64,000 nucleotides of DNA from CG2-30-36-16 sp964372115. GTDB lineage: Bacteria; Bacteroidota; Ignavibacteria; Ignavibacteriales; Ignavibacteriaceae. The DNA is taken from positions 47,231-111,230 of the forward strand of contig CAYJPN010000016.1 in NCBI GenBank assembly GCA_964372115.1. The letters are read 5' to 3'. Positions 1 to 8,724 of the stretch are shown one piece after another. Numbering within the stretch: the first letter of the stretch is position 1; the number at the start of each line of letters is the position of its first letter. The translations under genes and the position numbers were made by a program. The notes under the pieces were generated by a model. It did not search any database and was not told the origin of the DNA. It worked only from the letters and a program-made list of their open reading frames with translations.

Positions 1-37
1 AACACAAAAATAGCAGTTAAGTTTTGCCGGGCTGCCG

Positions 38-964
38 TTATAAACGGGAAGATAATTCGATAAGATTGTCAATTAGAAGTGATTTTATTTTTTCCTGAGC
101 TTCGGTTAAAACTTTATTTTTTTCCTCAACTGCATCAATAAGAGTAAGTGAGTTGGCAATGTAATTTAAAAGTAAAATTTTATCATGTTTATTTTCATCG
201 TCAGTATTTTTTTTCTGCGCGCTTAAATGCAATTTAATAGTTTTTAAATCTCCCCGATCTATCGGTCCGGAAACAGATGCAGCCGCTCCACTTTTCTTTA
301 TATTTTTAAGTGTTCCAAGAATTATTGGTTCGAGCATCGCGAAACAATCTTTAGAATCAATATTTGAATTTTTTGCCGCTTTTTCTGCGCTAAATAAAAT
401 GCCGGATAAAAAATTACTTGCGGCAACACCGCTAAGATGATAAAATATTTTATCTTCTCTTTTTAATTTAAAGGGTTCTAAACCGACCAATGCAGCAATT
501 TGGAATAACAGTTTTTTAGCATTTTCGTTATCCGTTTCAACAGCGGCGTAACAACCTTTAAAGTTAACAGGCTGTCTTGTGGGAAATGTGAACATGATAT
601 GGAACGATGCAGTCATCGCTCCTTTTTCCTCTAAGGGTAAAAGCAAGGAAGAACTGTATGTACCCGAAAGATGAACAAACAATTTATCTTTTAAAGATGA
701 ATTGTTACACGCTATCTTTTCGGCGGTATCTTCAATTTTATCATCCGGTACGGAAAGAAAAATTATTTTTGAGGTTGACGGGATGTCTTCTATTTTGTCA
801 GAATAATTTTTTAGGCTGTAAGCAGCAGCAATTTTTTTTGCCGAGTTAATACTCCGGCTGATTATTGTTGTTACGTTTAATTTATTTTCATAAAAAGAAT
901 CAATGATTGAAAAGGCTGCTTTACCGGCGCCTATAAAAGCTATTTCGCTTTTAAGATCAATCAT
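38..964 (-). CDS. Rossmann-fold protein with DUF2520 domain
   Basis: This 308-residue protein starts with a dinucleotide-binding fingerprint (FIGAGKAAFS, residues 10-19) and resembles the NADP/F420-type oxidoreductase superfamily with a C-terminal helical DUF2520 domain. Members look like beta-hydroxyacid or pyrroline-5-carboxylate reductases, but the substrate is not known. The family assignment is from overall pattern (the SVPDD and HLSG segments are typical). It follows the MEMO-like gene with no gap, so the two are probably cotranscribed. Function remains unassigned; an oxidoreductase role is inference. Confidence 0.75.
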   Translation of the reverse strand: MIDLKSEIAFIGAGKAAFSIIDSFYENKLNVTTIISRSINSAKKIAAAYSLKNYSDKIEDIPSTSKIIFLSVPDDKIEDTAEKIACNNSSLKDKLFVHLSGTYSSSLLLPLEEKGAMTASFHIMFTFPTRQPVNFKGCYAAVETDNENAKKLLFQIAALVGLEPFKLKREDKIFYHLSGVAASNFLSGILFSAEKAAKNSNIDSKDCFAMLEPIILGTLKNIKKSGAAASVSGPIDRGDLKTIKLHLSAQKKNTDDENKHDKILLLNYIANSLTLIDAVEEKNKVLTEAQEKIKSLLIDNLIELSSRL

Positions 965-1786
965 TTAAACACCATAAATAGCAGCCGACAGATACCCGAC
1001 AACACTGCTGTTATCGCCCGAAGTATCTCCGGAATCGGATCGGTTAAGAATAATTGCATTATTTTTTCCCATTATTGATGCGGCATTCATCAATGCAACA
1101 ATAGGTCCTGCACCGCAGGCTTCGCTTCTTCCGTTTTCAATATCCTCTTGAAGTGCCGCGAAATTAAATTCTTTAATTCTTCTTTCCACAAGAGCGTCAA
1201 GTTTTGCCGCATCATGTTTTGCATTAAAATGGGAAAGATCGGAACTTGCAATTATCAATGTATTTTCATCCGCAGCCAGGGCAATATGTTTCGCGGTTTC
1301 TTTTACAACTTCCGGTGCCTGATCGCCCATTACGATAGGCACAATTTTGAAGTCACTCAAAACCAATTGAAGAAATGGAATCTGAACTTCAACAGCGTGT
1401 TCATCACCGTGCCCTTTTGTTCCGGTGAAAAGATATTTACTACCGTTAATAAGTTTACCGGTCATCTCTTTATCAATTTCAACTATACCAAGCGGTGTTT
1501 CATAAGCATCGCCATTATAAATACACGCGCCGTAAAAATATTCGCGGTGGCTTGGTGATAGGATGATTATGGATTTGTAGTTTTTGTTTTTAATAGTGTT
1601 ATATGCATATGCCGCAGTGCTTCCCGAATAAACATAACCAGCATGAGGAGAAACAAGTCCGATTATATTTTCGGGGATCTCCTTTGGCTTAGAAATATCG
1701 AGCATAGCTTTGATGAGAGTTGTTAACTCAACTTTATCGGATGGATAGAACATTCCTGCAACAGCAGGTTTTCTTCTAACCGCCAT
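965..1786 (-). CDS. AmmeMemoRadiSam system protein B (MEMO1-like)
   Basis: A 273-residue MEMO family protein, related to the extradiol dioxygenase fold. Visible family blocks are PHAGYVYSG, SPSHREYF, GHGDEHAVEVQIPFL, SSDLSHF and EACGAGPI, which hold the conserved His and Asp residues of the metal-site pocket. The open frame extends 17 codons further upstream, but the start at MAVRRKPAVAG is preferred because family members begin there with the RxPAVAGxFYP motif and because it limits the overlap with the upstream AMMECR1-like gene to 11 bp. Such overlap suggests translational coupling. The biochemical function of bacterial members is unsettled; the usual radical SAM partner is not seen in this window. 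Confidence 0.88.
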   Translation of the reverse strand: MAVRRKPAVAGMFYPSDKVELTTLIKAMLDISKPKEIPENIIGLVSPHAGYVYSGSTAAYAYNTIKNKNYKSIIILSPSHREYFYGACIYNGDAYETPLGIVEIDKEMTGKLINGSKYLFTGTKGHGDEHAVEVQIPFLQLVLSDFKIVPIVMGDQAPEVVKETAKHIALAADENTLIIASSDLSHFNAKHDAAKLDALVERRIKEFNFAALQEDIENGRSEACGAGPIVALMNAASIMGKNNAIILNRSDSGDTSGDNSSVVGYLSAAIYGV

Positions 1787-2351
1787 AAGTTCTTTTCCTT
1801 TTATCGATTTCAGAAAACACAATTGCCCCGAACACACTTATATTCAGCATTCTTTCGCGCCAGGCAAATGAGTCCATGTCGGCTTTTTCACAGAGAGCTG
1901 ATAAAAACTGCGTTATTGTTAAATTATGCTCAACTGCAACTTGCGGTAAAAGAACGCCGCGGTGCTGCGGCTCTTCTAATATCAACCCGTGTTGACCGAT
2001 AATTATATCCTCGTAACTGCGAATAGACTGTGGAGGTGTAAGCACTGATATTTCGATATTGATTTGTTCCATTTCGGAAATATTGAGCGGCATAAATCTT
2101 GGATCGTTCATTGCTGCCTGCTGGGCAGCATCACATACTGTGTCAAAAATTGCATTCTCGGATGTTAAGTAACCAATGCACCCACGGAGTTGACCACCTA
2201 CAGTAAGGGTTACAAATGCGCCGGCTTTCATTAATAAATTAGGATATTCCTTATAATCAATTGAGGTACGCGGAACCTGCCGTAATAGAGATTGAATAGA
2301 TTCTCTAGCTGCTAACAAAAGAACACCTTTATCGGAATTTGTTAATTGCAT
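1776..2351 (-). CDS. AmmeMemoRadiSam system protein A (AMMECR1-like)
   Basis: A 191-residue AMMECR1-domain protein. The diagnostic LRGCIGY block is present near residues 57-63, and the frame ends in the usual family tail. The start ATG has a good ribosome binding site (GGGAG, six bases upstream). Its last codons overlap the start of the MEMO-like gene, a pairing that is typical for the AmmeMemoRadiSam gene set. The molecular role is unknown; co-occurrence with MEMO and radical SAM proteins suggests a shared modification or redox pathway, which is inference. Confidence 0.88.
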   Translation of the reverse strand: MQLTNSDKGVLLLAARESIQSLLRQVPRTSIDYKEYPNLLMKAGAFVTLTVGGQLRGCIGYLTSENAIFDTVCDAAQQAAMNDPRFMPLNISEMEQINIEISVLTPPQSIRSYEDIIIGQHGLILEEPQHRGVLLPQVAVEHNLTITQFLSALCEKADMDSFAWRERMLNISVFGAIVFSEIDKRKRTYGG

Positions 2352-2366
2352 ATAACTCCCGGGTTG

Positions 2367-3176
2367 TTAATAGATTTTGTACACTAAAAGTTTTTCTTTT
2401 TCCTTAAGAATAAATATGAAATCATCTTTAATAAAAAATGAGTCGGGTATATAGACTTTTAATTTCTTATTTAACGTTTCTTTAAAAATAACTTTTTCGC
2501 AGCTAATTTCCATAACTTTAATAACATTCGCTAAAGTTCCGTCATTTTCAACCAGATGATAATTAAAAAACAAAAGATCATTTTTTTCGGCAGAATAAAT
2601 ATTCCCTGAAATAGCATTCAATTCTTTTTCTTTTTTTAAAATTCCGGCAGTTTGAGCGCTTGTGGAAACTGCTTCGGGAAAACAATAATTGCTAAAATCC
2701 TTTTCGTGCTCACTCTTCTTTTGGTTAACATAAGCAGAATCTTCACCGAGTTCCTTTTTTATATTTCCATTTTTGCCGTCTAATAAAAAAAACTCTTTTC
2801 CCTCAAATTTATTTCTATAGGCATAAATATCATCCCCCGCTGAAAACAAAAAACTAATCTCGCTGTTAGACCAGATGATTTCTTTTTTAGTAATTGAAAA
2901 CGCGGTTATCCCCTGGTGCCAGGGCAAATCGGGTTTTGCAAATTTATGCAGATAAATAATATCATCGTTTATTTCTTCAATACCGAGCCAAAATTTTTCT
3001 TCGAACTGAAATTCTGTGAATATCGCTTTTCCGCTTTCCAGATCGTAACAAGAAAAATAAGCCTGCTTGTTTTCAACATCCCTTGTTTCTATTACAAGTT
3101 TGTTCGTTTCCGAAATTAGAAGCCGCCATATTTGTTTTTTGTCGGTAAAAGAAAAATATTTTTTTAATGAGCTCAT
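2367..3176 (-). CDS. DUF4905-like protein
   Basis: A 269-residue protein without signal peptide or membrane segment. The order of blocks (IWRLLI, LVIETRD, then a WLGIEEI and a GITAFS-IIW segment) resembles DUF4905 proteins of the Bacteroidota, which look like degenerate beta-propeller or PQQ-like repeats. It ends 15 bp before the AMMECR1-like gene on the same strand, so it may be the first gene of a four-gene operon that continues with AMMECR1, MEMO and DUF2520. The function is unknown and the family call is from memory of pattern, hence moderate confidence. Confidence 0.6.
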   Translation of the reverse strand: MSSLKKYFSFTDKKQIWRLLISETNKLVIETRDVENKQAYFSCYDLESGKAIFTEFQFEEKFWLGIEEINDDIIYLHKFAKPDLPWHQGITAFSITKKEIIWSNSEISFLFSAGDDIYAYRNKFEGKEFFLLDGKNGNIKKELGEDSAYVNQKKSEHEKDFSNYCFPEAVSTSAQTAGILKKEKELNAISGNIYSAEKNDLLFFNYHLVENDGTLANVIKVMEISCEKVIFKETLNKKLKVYIPDSFFIKDDFIFILKEKEKLLVYKIY

Positions 3177-3240
3177 ATTAGTATTTAAAAAAGGGATTAA
3201 ATTTTATTTGTAATATACAAAACGTAAGGTAAAAATCGCG

Positions 3241-3271
3241 TTGTACTTTTTTGAAAAAAAATGTACTTTTG
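3241..3271 (+). promoter_or_regulatory. Bacteroidota-type promoter
   Basis: TTG at 3241-3243, a 20-base spacer, then TACTTTTG at 3264-3271 match the Bacteroidota consensus TTTG/TTG-N19-21-TAnnTTTG. It lies 70 bp before the start of the secreted protein gene at 3341, in the divergent gap with the DUF4905-like gene. Transcription would begin near 3278. Confidence 0.6.
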
Positions 3272-3340
3272 AAAGGGAAAAAATTAGGTTGAGCAATTCC
3301 CGATTGAACCTTTTAGCAATTAATAATTAGAGGAGAAAAC

Positions 3341-4717
3341 ATGCGTTTAATTTTTACTATTTTATTTGTTCAATTTTTAAATTTTGCAATAAATGCGCAA
3401 AACTATATCAATCTTTACCATAACTTCCTGCCAAAAACATTTTTAAGTTTAGATGAAGAATCACGTCAAATGTACGAGGCTCAGTTTAAAGGAAAGTTGG
3501 AAGTAAATCCAGCTCTTGCGTACAGCTTAATTGAACACATAAACCGCCGGTACGGGCAGTCAATTGTTAACGAAGAAGATAATCTTCTGAACCACCACAG
3601 GTATTTAACCGCCAAATATTACACTGAAAAAAACCACTGGTTGAATGTGCAAGTTTTAGCTATTCAGAAGAATTTTCCGAATAACCCCGAAAAATCGACA
3701 GCCATTAGATTTTTAAATAATAACAGTTCAGTCGAATTTAATGCTATCGAATCTAATGTTCGCTTTAATTACGACAAAAACAAAGAAGCATTTTTCACTT
3801 ATATGTATTTTGTATCCGACTCTTCGCTTAAGTATGACTCATCAAATGATTATTCGGCTAATGTGCTCAATTACCGAAAAAAAATTATGGATGTAATTAA
3901 CCTGGAATGCTCATACGATTTTGAGGAGGATAAAACGATTGACGCCTCTGATTTAATAAAAAACTGGATAGCATTAAAGACTTTTAGCGGAGTAAGCGGG
4001 TTTAAATATTCCGAGGAATATTTTTTGGACTACTTTTCAAAATACTCTTACGACAAACTTCCATTTCAAGTGGGAATTTTCTCCGGCACAATCTATAATA
4101 TGATTTCCAAAGTTGAGCAGTCTTACCGTTTACCGGTATTCGACAAAACTTTTTCATTCATAAAAAAGTTTCCTGATGTACAATACAATTTGGGCATCGA
4201 TTTGACATACCATTTTTCACAGAAACCTAAATTATTAAGCTACCTCCGTCTTGAGGGCGAAACAGGAAAAAACATTTCCCAGAAAACAGAAATTATTAAT
4301 CAGCCATACACAGAAACCGGCACAGATTATAACTCCATAATGGAGGAGAATAGAAGTGAACTTACACTAACCTCACAAGACTCGTGGTTTATAAAACTTA
4401 CGGTACCTATTTATTATATTACCAATTACCTATGTGTAGACGCGGGAATACAATATGTAAAAAATACGATGCATTATACTTGGTTGGGAAATTATACCTT
4501 TAAGATTGAAAACAATGGGGAGTATTTTTACAATGAACACCGTTATTATGCTAACGGAAAATATAAAGTTGTTACAAGTTCTCTTTTGCCTGTCGTAGAA
4601 TTGTCGTTATATCCATTTAACAAGGTCTATATCCGCCTCAGCGGCACATATAATTATTTCGGTATCAAAGCCGGTTATATTATAATTCCTACTATATTAA
4701 ATTTATTTGGAGAATAG
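3341..4717 (+). CDS. Secreted protein, predicted outer-membrane beta-barrel region
   Basis: A 458-residue protein of unrecognised family. It begins with a clear signal peptide (about residues 1-19, ending NAQ). The middle is helical and polar; the C-terminal half (from about residue 250) alternates aromatic and polar residues in strands such as YNLGIDLTYHF, SWFIKLTVPIYY and VYIRLSGTYNYFGIKAGY, as in outer-membrane barrels. The start is supported by an AGAGGAG ribosome binding site. The lipoprotein at 4720 follows after two bases, so the two are cotranscribed and probably act together in the envelope. Function is not assigned. Confidence 0.75.
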   Translation: MRLIFTILFVQFLNFAINAQNYINLYHNFLPKTFLSLDEESRQMYEAQFKGKLEVNPALAYSLIEHINRRYGQSIVNEEDNLLNHHRYLTAKYYTEKNHWLNVQVLAIQKNFPNNPEKSTAIRFLNNNSSVEFNAIESNVRFNYDKNKEAFFTYMYFVSDSSLKYDSSNDYSANVLNYRKKIMDVINLECSYDFEEDKTIDASDLIKNWIALKTFSGVSGFKYSEEYFLDYFSKYSYDKLPFQVGIFSGTIYNMISKVEQSYRLPVFDKTFSFIKKFPDVQYNLGIDLTYHFSQKPKLLSYLRLEGETGKNISQKTEIINQPYTETGTDYNSIMEENRSELTLTSQDSWFIKLTVPIYYITNYLCVDAGIQYVKNTMHYTWLGNYTFKIENNGEYFYNEHRYYANGKYKVVTSSLLPVVELSLYPFNKVYIRLSGTYNYFGIKAGYIIIPTILNLFGE

Positions 4718-4719
4718 AT

Positions 4720-5124
4720 ATGAAATCATTTTTATTATTGCTTCTGGCTGCATTATTATTATTCGGATGCGAAAAAGTTGAAAACCCGGTTTATGAAGGC
4801 GTCTTAACAGATTCAATTTCCACAACGGAAATTTCAAACATCACTTATTATACAATAGACCATGTTCGATATTTAATTACCGGAACCTCAAAAGAAGTTT
4901 ATTTGTACTATTACTCAAATGATGCAGGACATTTTTCACCACATCAAATCTTACCCTTTGAAAAAGAGTTTGTTGCTTTCAAATACAAGTACTATTATGT
5001 TAACGTAACTAACTTAAACGACAGCGGAGAAGTTAATGTTAAATTATTTATAAATGATAGTTTGATAACTTCAAAATCTATGTCGGGTCAGGATGGAAAT
5101 ATAAGAATTGAAGGACATTTCTAA
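4720..5124 (+). CDS. Small lipoprotein of unknown function
   Basis: A 134-residue protein with a hydrophobic leader ending in a lipobox LFGC (Cys17), so it should be acylated and exported. The mature part is rich in beta-forming Tyr, Val and Ile residues and has no recognised motif; a small beta-sandwich is a guess. Its ribosome binding site (GGAG) lies inside the end of the preceding gene, and the two-base gap implies tight coupling with the predicted outer-membrane protein. Confidence 0.75.
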   Translation: MKSFLLLLLAALLLFGCEKVENPVYEGVLTDSISTTEISNITYYTIDHVRYLITGTSKEVYLYYYSNDAGHFSPHQILPFEKEFVAFKYKYYYVNVTNLNDSGEVNVKLFINDSLITSKSMSGQDGNIRIEGHF

Positions 5125-5324
5125 AAATAGGAATGTTTATTTGTCGTTAGCTTTTATTACTGTGCGGAAAAACTTGTTGAAGTCCCGCACATTACTCTTG
5201 AGTTTGATGATACGATTTAACAAAAATAAATGACGGGAAAAGAAATTAAATCGCATACAATTTAAACTATTTTAAAATTACTTTAGATATATTAGTCAAC
5301 AAAATTTTTCACAAAGTTGATGAT

Positions 5325-6563
5325 ATGAGTCTGATTGTTTGGAGTGACGAATTACGATTTTTAGTAGCTGCCGCATTAGGTTTTTTGGTAGGGTTGGAAA
5401 GAGAAAGCCGTGGCGGTACCATAACAACAAAACTTACTGCCGGAGTAAGAACATATTCGCTGATAAGTTTGTTCGGGTTTGGGTGCGCGTGGCTTTACAG
5501 AATGCACATCGAATTTATTGTGCCGGTGGGAATAATAGTTATAGGCGGAATGGTGCTTGCATCTTATCTTGGCAAACAGAAAACCGGTGCATTAGGCTGG
5601 ACGAGCGAAATTGCCGCATTGCTCACATTTGTTGTCGGCGTTTTATCCTTACTTGCGGATATCTGGATTCCTATGGCGCTTGGAATATTTACCACATTGC
5701 TCCTCTCCGAAAAAGCGGAATTAGAGCAATACATCGACAAACTAAATAAATCGGAGTTCCTTGCTGTTGTAAAATTTTTATTAGTAACTGTAATAGTATT
5801 GCCTGCATTACCCGATAAAGATTACACAAACTTTAATTTAAATCCATACCGTATCTGGCAAATTGTAATTTTGGTTTCTTCCATCGGATTTGTCGGTTAT
5901 TTTCTAATGAAAAAATTCGGTGACAAAGTTGGGCTCTGGTTGTCCGGTCTGCTTGGCGGGATAGCCTCGAGTACCGCTGTAAGTATTGCAATGGGAAACA
6001 TCGCAAAAAAAAATCCGGGAATTTCAGGTAGAGCTTTTCAGGCTACAATATTGGCGAGCAGCATGATGTATTTGCGTATACTTGTAATTATTTATTTACT
6101 AAATGCTGGTCTCGCAGTAATACTATGGTGGAAATTAGTGTTGCTATTTGCTGTAGGAATATTGCTTGCCATATTAATACACAACAAAAATAACAGCATC
6201 CATGCTCCGTCCATTTCAACAATTTCAAACCCTTTTGAGATAAAACCGGCGGTAATTTTTGCTTTTCTTTTTGTACTCCTGTCGATAGTTTCAATTTTGG
6301 TGGAACAATTTTTCGGAAGCAGCGGACTTTTGGCATTATCCGCGGTTGTCGGCGTAACCGATATTGATCCATTTATTCTTTCAGTAATAAGCAAACAAGT
6401 AACCTTAGAAAGTATTATCGGTTCAGCAATATTAATTTCGATGATGAGTAATACGATTATTAAAGGAGTTTATTTTGGTTTTCTTGCTAAAGACTTAAGA
6501 AAACAAGTTGCCTTATATTTTTCTATCTGGGTTATTTTGCATTTTGTGTTAATATTTTTGTAG
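5325..6563 (+). CDS. MgtC/SapB family membrane protein with DUF4010
   Basis: A 412-residue polytopic membrane protein. The N-terminal third is a MgtC/SapB domain (AALGFLVGLERES near residues 16-28, the conserved GxERE signature), and the rest, with several more hydrophobic helices and the GLLGGIASSTAVS block near residue 210, matches DUF4010. MgtC relatives modulate ATP synthase or magnesium homeostasis in some pathogens, but the DUF4010 fusion type is uncharacterised. It is transcribed alone; the 200 bp upstream contain no gene. Confidence 0.85.
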   Translation: MSLIVWSDELRFLVAAALGFLVGLERESRGGTITTKLTAGVRTYSLISLFGFGCAWLYRMHIEFIVPVGIIVIGGMVLASYLGKQKTGALGWTSEIAALLTFVVGVLSLLADIWIPMALGIFTTLLLSEKAELEQYIDKLNKSEFLAVVKFLLVTVIVLPALPDKDYTNFNLNPYRIWQIVILVSSIGFVGYFLMKKFGDKVGLWLSGLLGGIASSTAVSIAMGNIAKKNPGISGRAFQATILASSMMYLRILVIIYLLNAGLAVILWWKLVLLFAVGILLAILIHNKNNSIHAPSISTISNPFEIKPAVIFAFLFVLLSIVSILVEQFFGSSGLLALSAVVGVTDIDPFILSVISKQVTLESIIGSAILISMMSNTIIKGVYFGFLAKDLRKQVALYFSIWVILHFVLIFL

Positions 6564-6734
6564 TACAATAGAATTCCGGCAAAATAAGTCTCTATAAAAT
6601 GAGGCGTTACCCTCCTTGCCTATATTAGTGAGACAAAAATAGCAGGATAAATTAGAGAATATATAGATAAAATTATCAGAATTCGTGATTTGAGCAATTT
6701 GCTCTAATAAAACATTTTATGAGCGGTCTACGTC

Positions 6735-6761
6735 AAAAAATTCATTCCTAATGAATTTTTT
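6735..6761. terminator. Bidirectional hairpin terminator between convergent genes
   Basis: A perfect 12-bp inverted repeat (AAAAAATTCATT / AATGAATTTTTT) with a CCT loop sits between the DUF4010 gene on the plus strand and the glycosylase gene on the minus strand. Runs of six T follow the stem in both directions, so it can end transcription from either side. A G7 run separates it from the glycosylase stop codon. Confidence 0.7.
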
Positions 6762-6768
6762 GGGGGGG

Positions 6769-7404
6769 TTAAATAATTTGTTTTTTAATGCTCAAATAAT
6801 AATGCCAAAGAATACGAGTGGCAACGGCGCGCCAGGGTTTCCAGTTCTCACTCATTGCAATAAATTCTTCATTCGAAGGAAGGCACTCCATTTTTTTTAA
6901 TTTTTGAACTGCGGATAACAAAGCAAGATCACCTCTGGGTAAAATATCCGGTCTTCCTAAAGCCATCAATAAATATATATCCGATGTCCATGTGCCAATA
7001 CCTTTTATTTTTGTCAATTCCAGTCTTGCTTTATCGTCATCAAGTTTGCTCAGTTTCGACAGATTAATACTACCCGAAATAACTGCTTCAGCAAGATTTC
7101 GACCATACGATGTTTTCTGACGGCTGAACCCGATTATTTTTAATTCCTCATCCGAAAGCTTGAGAAAACTTGTCGGCGTTATTGATCCCAAATTCTCAAG
7201 TAATTTATTATAAGCCGCCTTTGCGGATGCCAGCGATACTTGTTGTTCGAGAATAATATAAAGCAGTGTTGAAAAACCAGATTTGCGCTGCCACAATGGT
7301 GGTAGACCATACATTGAAACAACAAGTTTCAAATGTTCGTCTTTTTTTTCAAGATACTTTACAGCTTTTAACAATGATGATTTATTGAGCCGAATATTTT
7401 TCAT
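6769..7404 (-). CDS. DNA-3-methyladenine glycosylase, AlkA-like HhH-GPD
   Basis: A 211-residue HhH-GPD base-excision glycosylase that would remove alkylated purines from DNA. The helix-hairpin-helix is LTKIKGIGTWTSD (about residues 131-142) and the catalytic aspartate is in PRGDLAL (about residue 159). The protein lacks the long N-terminal Ada-like domain of E. coli AlkA, so it is a compact form. The ATG at 7404 is chosen over an adjacent upstream TTG. No clear Shine-Dalgarno is visible. It stands alone, facing the DUF4010 gene. Confidence 0.85.
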   Translation of the reverse strand: MKNIRLNKSSLLKAVKYLEKKDEHLKLVVSMYGLPPLWQRKSGFSTLLYIILEQQVSLASAKAAYNKLLENLGSITPTSFLKLSDEELKIIGFSRQKTSYGRNLAEAVISGSINLSKLSKLDDDKARLELTKIKGIGTWTSDIYLLMALGRPDILPRGDLALLSAVQKLKKMECLPSNEEFIAMSENWKPWRAVATRILWHYYLSIKKQII

Positions 7405-7710
7405 CAATTATTTAACATAAAAATATTATAATGTGTTTTAGTACAATTGTTTAATGTGGAAGCATTCAAGCATTAATAATAGTAAAAATTTGATAAAACA
7501 CAGAACAAGTTTGCAACTAAAACGGAATGTAAAAAATGGATGTAGAGTTATTAATAAATCGACGCGGCACTAATTTGTTTAATATAAATAAAGCGGTGGT
7601 AATGAAGGTGCGAATTAGGCAATCTATATTAAATTAAAGCCGACAGAATTTTTATTGCTATCGGCTTAAAAATAAATAAATATTTTTATGAATATTGTTG
7701 AATGTTTTAA
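7405..7710. other. Intergenic region without a gene
   Basis: About 300 AT-rich bases between the glycosylase start and the yccF-type stop. Apart from the hairpin at 7637-7667 no gene, repeat or RNA gene could be recognised. The promoter of the glycosylase gene should lie in its left part. Confidence 0.5.
7637..7667 (-). terminator. Hairpin downstream of the YccF-domain gene
   Basis: AAGCCGACAG at 7637-7646 pairs with CTATCGGCTT at 7658-7667 (one G-T wobble). On the minus strand the stem is followed by a short T-rich stretch, 44 bases after the stop of the YccF-domain gene. It probably acts as its terminator. Confidence 0.5.
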
Positions 7711-8166
7711 TTAAGCAAGGTTTTTACTAATTTCTACCTGTGCTTTTCTTTTGTCTAACTCGTCTCTAACCGCTTGTGCAACGCATTTTTTATTTACAGG
7801 GTTTAAATACGTTCCGAGTGATTTAGCAACAACTAAAGCTGCAGGTATTCCAATTATAGTAATAAATAAACCAACAACCTGGAAAATTGCAGCAATGCAA
7901 AGTATTAACCCAAACGGGAAATATATTATCATAACTATTGTTGAGTAAGCTTTCCATCCTTTGTTTTGGTCAATGTTTAATTCAGACTTACTAACCATTG
8001 CATGCCCGAATGGTGCAAATAAAAATTTTCCAAACTCCATTAACCCAAGTCCTATTGGAGCCGCAATAACTGTTGCTGTTAATAACAGCCCTAGTAAATA
8101 AACCATAATTGCGTTAACAAATCCAAGAAATGGGATGTGCCATAAAATGTTACCTAAAGTTTTCAT
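7711..8166 (-). CDS. YccF-domain inner membrane protein
   Basis: A 151-residue membrane protein with YccF domains. The repeated pattern is visible in LGNILWHIPFLGF near the start, PIGLGLMEFGKFLFAPFG in the middle, and a second set of two membrane helices before the Lys/Arg-rich tail. The frame is open for 20 more codons, but MKTLGN at 8166 is preferred because it has an AAGGAG ribosome binding site and matches where the family begins. Function of YccF proteins is unknown; some occur beside ion channels. No partner gene is adjacent here. Confidence 0.8.
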   Translation of the reverse strand: MKTLGNILWHIPFLGFVNAIMVYLLGLLLTATVIAAPIGLGLMEFGKFLFAPFGHAMVSKSELNIDQNKGWKAYSTIVMIIYFPFGLILCIAAIFQVVGLFITIIGIPAALVVAKSLGTYLNPVNKKCVAQAVRDELDKRKAQVEISKNLA

Positions 8167-8724
8167 AGTAACTCCTTGTAAATATTTTAGTAGTGTAGTT
8201 TTATTGTGAGTTAAGGTATCACTCACTACTTAAAAGTAATACGCTCAACTTTTTTTACTTTAATAGTTAGACTATTTAATCGCAGTAAATATTTTTTTTA
8301 CTTGATATCAGTGATTATAATGGATAATGATGATGCATGAAGGAAATAATCATGATTTGGTATTGAGCTATTTCAAGCTGAAGTAAAATAATAGAAATGT
8401 ATACTATTGAATTGATCGTATATTGATTAAAAACGCCGGAGGAAATAGTTTTGCTGGAGAAAGCAAAATTACCAGTAAAAATGAATTTGTTTTCAGGCTC
8501 GATAATTTGGTAAAAACTTATCATGCTCGCTAAGAATTGATTAGTAATTATGTTAGATCAATAATCTACTCCTTGCTAATACATCATTCAGTATCTTTTC
8601 CTTCTCCTTACCATATTTTCAAAAACAAACTAAGTAATTATCAAACAATAATCAAGAAATTTGAAATATTAACTACTAAAATGATTCAATATACTTTTAG
8701 TAATATAAATTCTTTAGACAGTCT
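8167..8724. other. Long intergenic region
   Basis: About 560 AT-rich bases between two minus-strand genes. Two short open frames (8315-8524 and 8537-8782) have no signal peptide, ribosome binding site or family pattern and are judged spurious. A small palindrome (AATAGT-TAG-ACTATT, 8262-8276) lies about 100 bp upstream of the YccF-domain gene and could be an operator. Nothing else was recognised. Confidence 0.45.

Noticed and set aside
5161..5191. Hairpin TGTGCGG/CCGCACA after the small lipoprotein gene
   Set aside because: Seven-base stem with a long loop and no T run after it; not a convincing terminator.
6735..6761. Inverted repeat as the end of a mobile element
   Set aside because: It lies between convergent genes with T runs on both sides and no transposase or second copy; a terminator explains it.
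8315..8524. Open frame of 69 codons on the minus strand
   Set aside because: AT-rich, no ribosome binding site, no signal peptide or family pattern; lies in a long non-coding gap.
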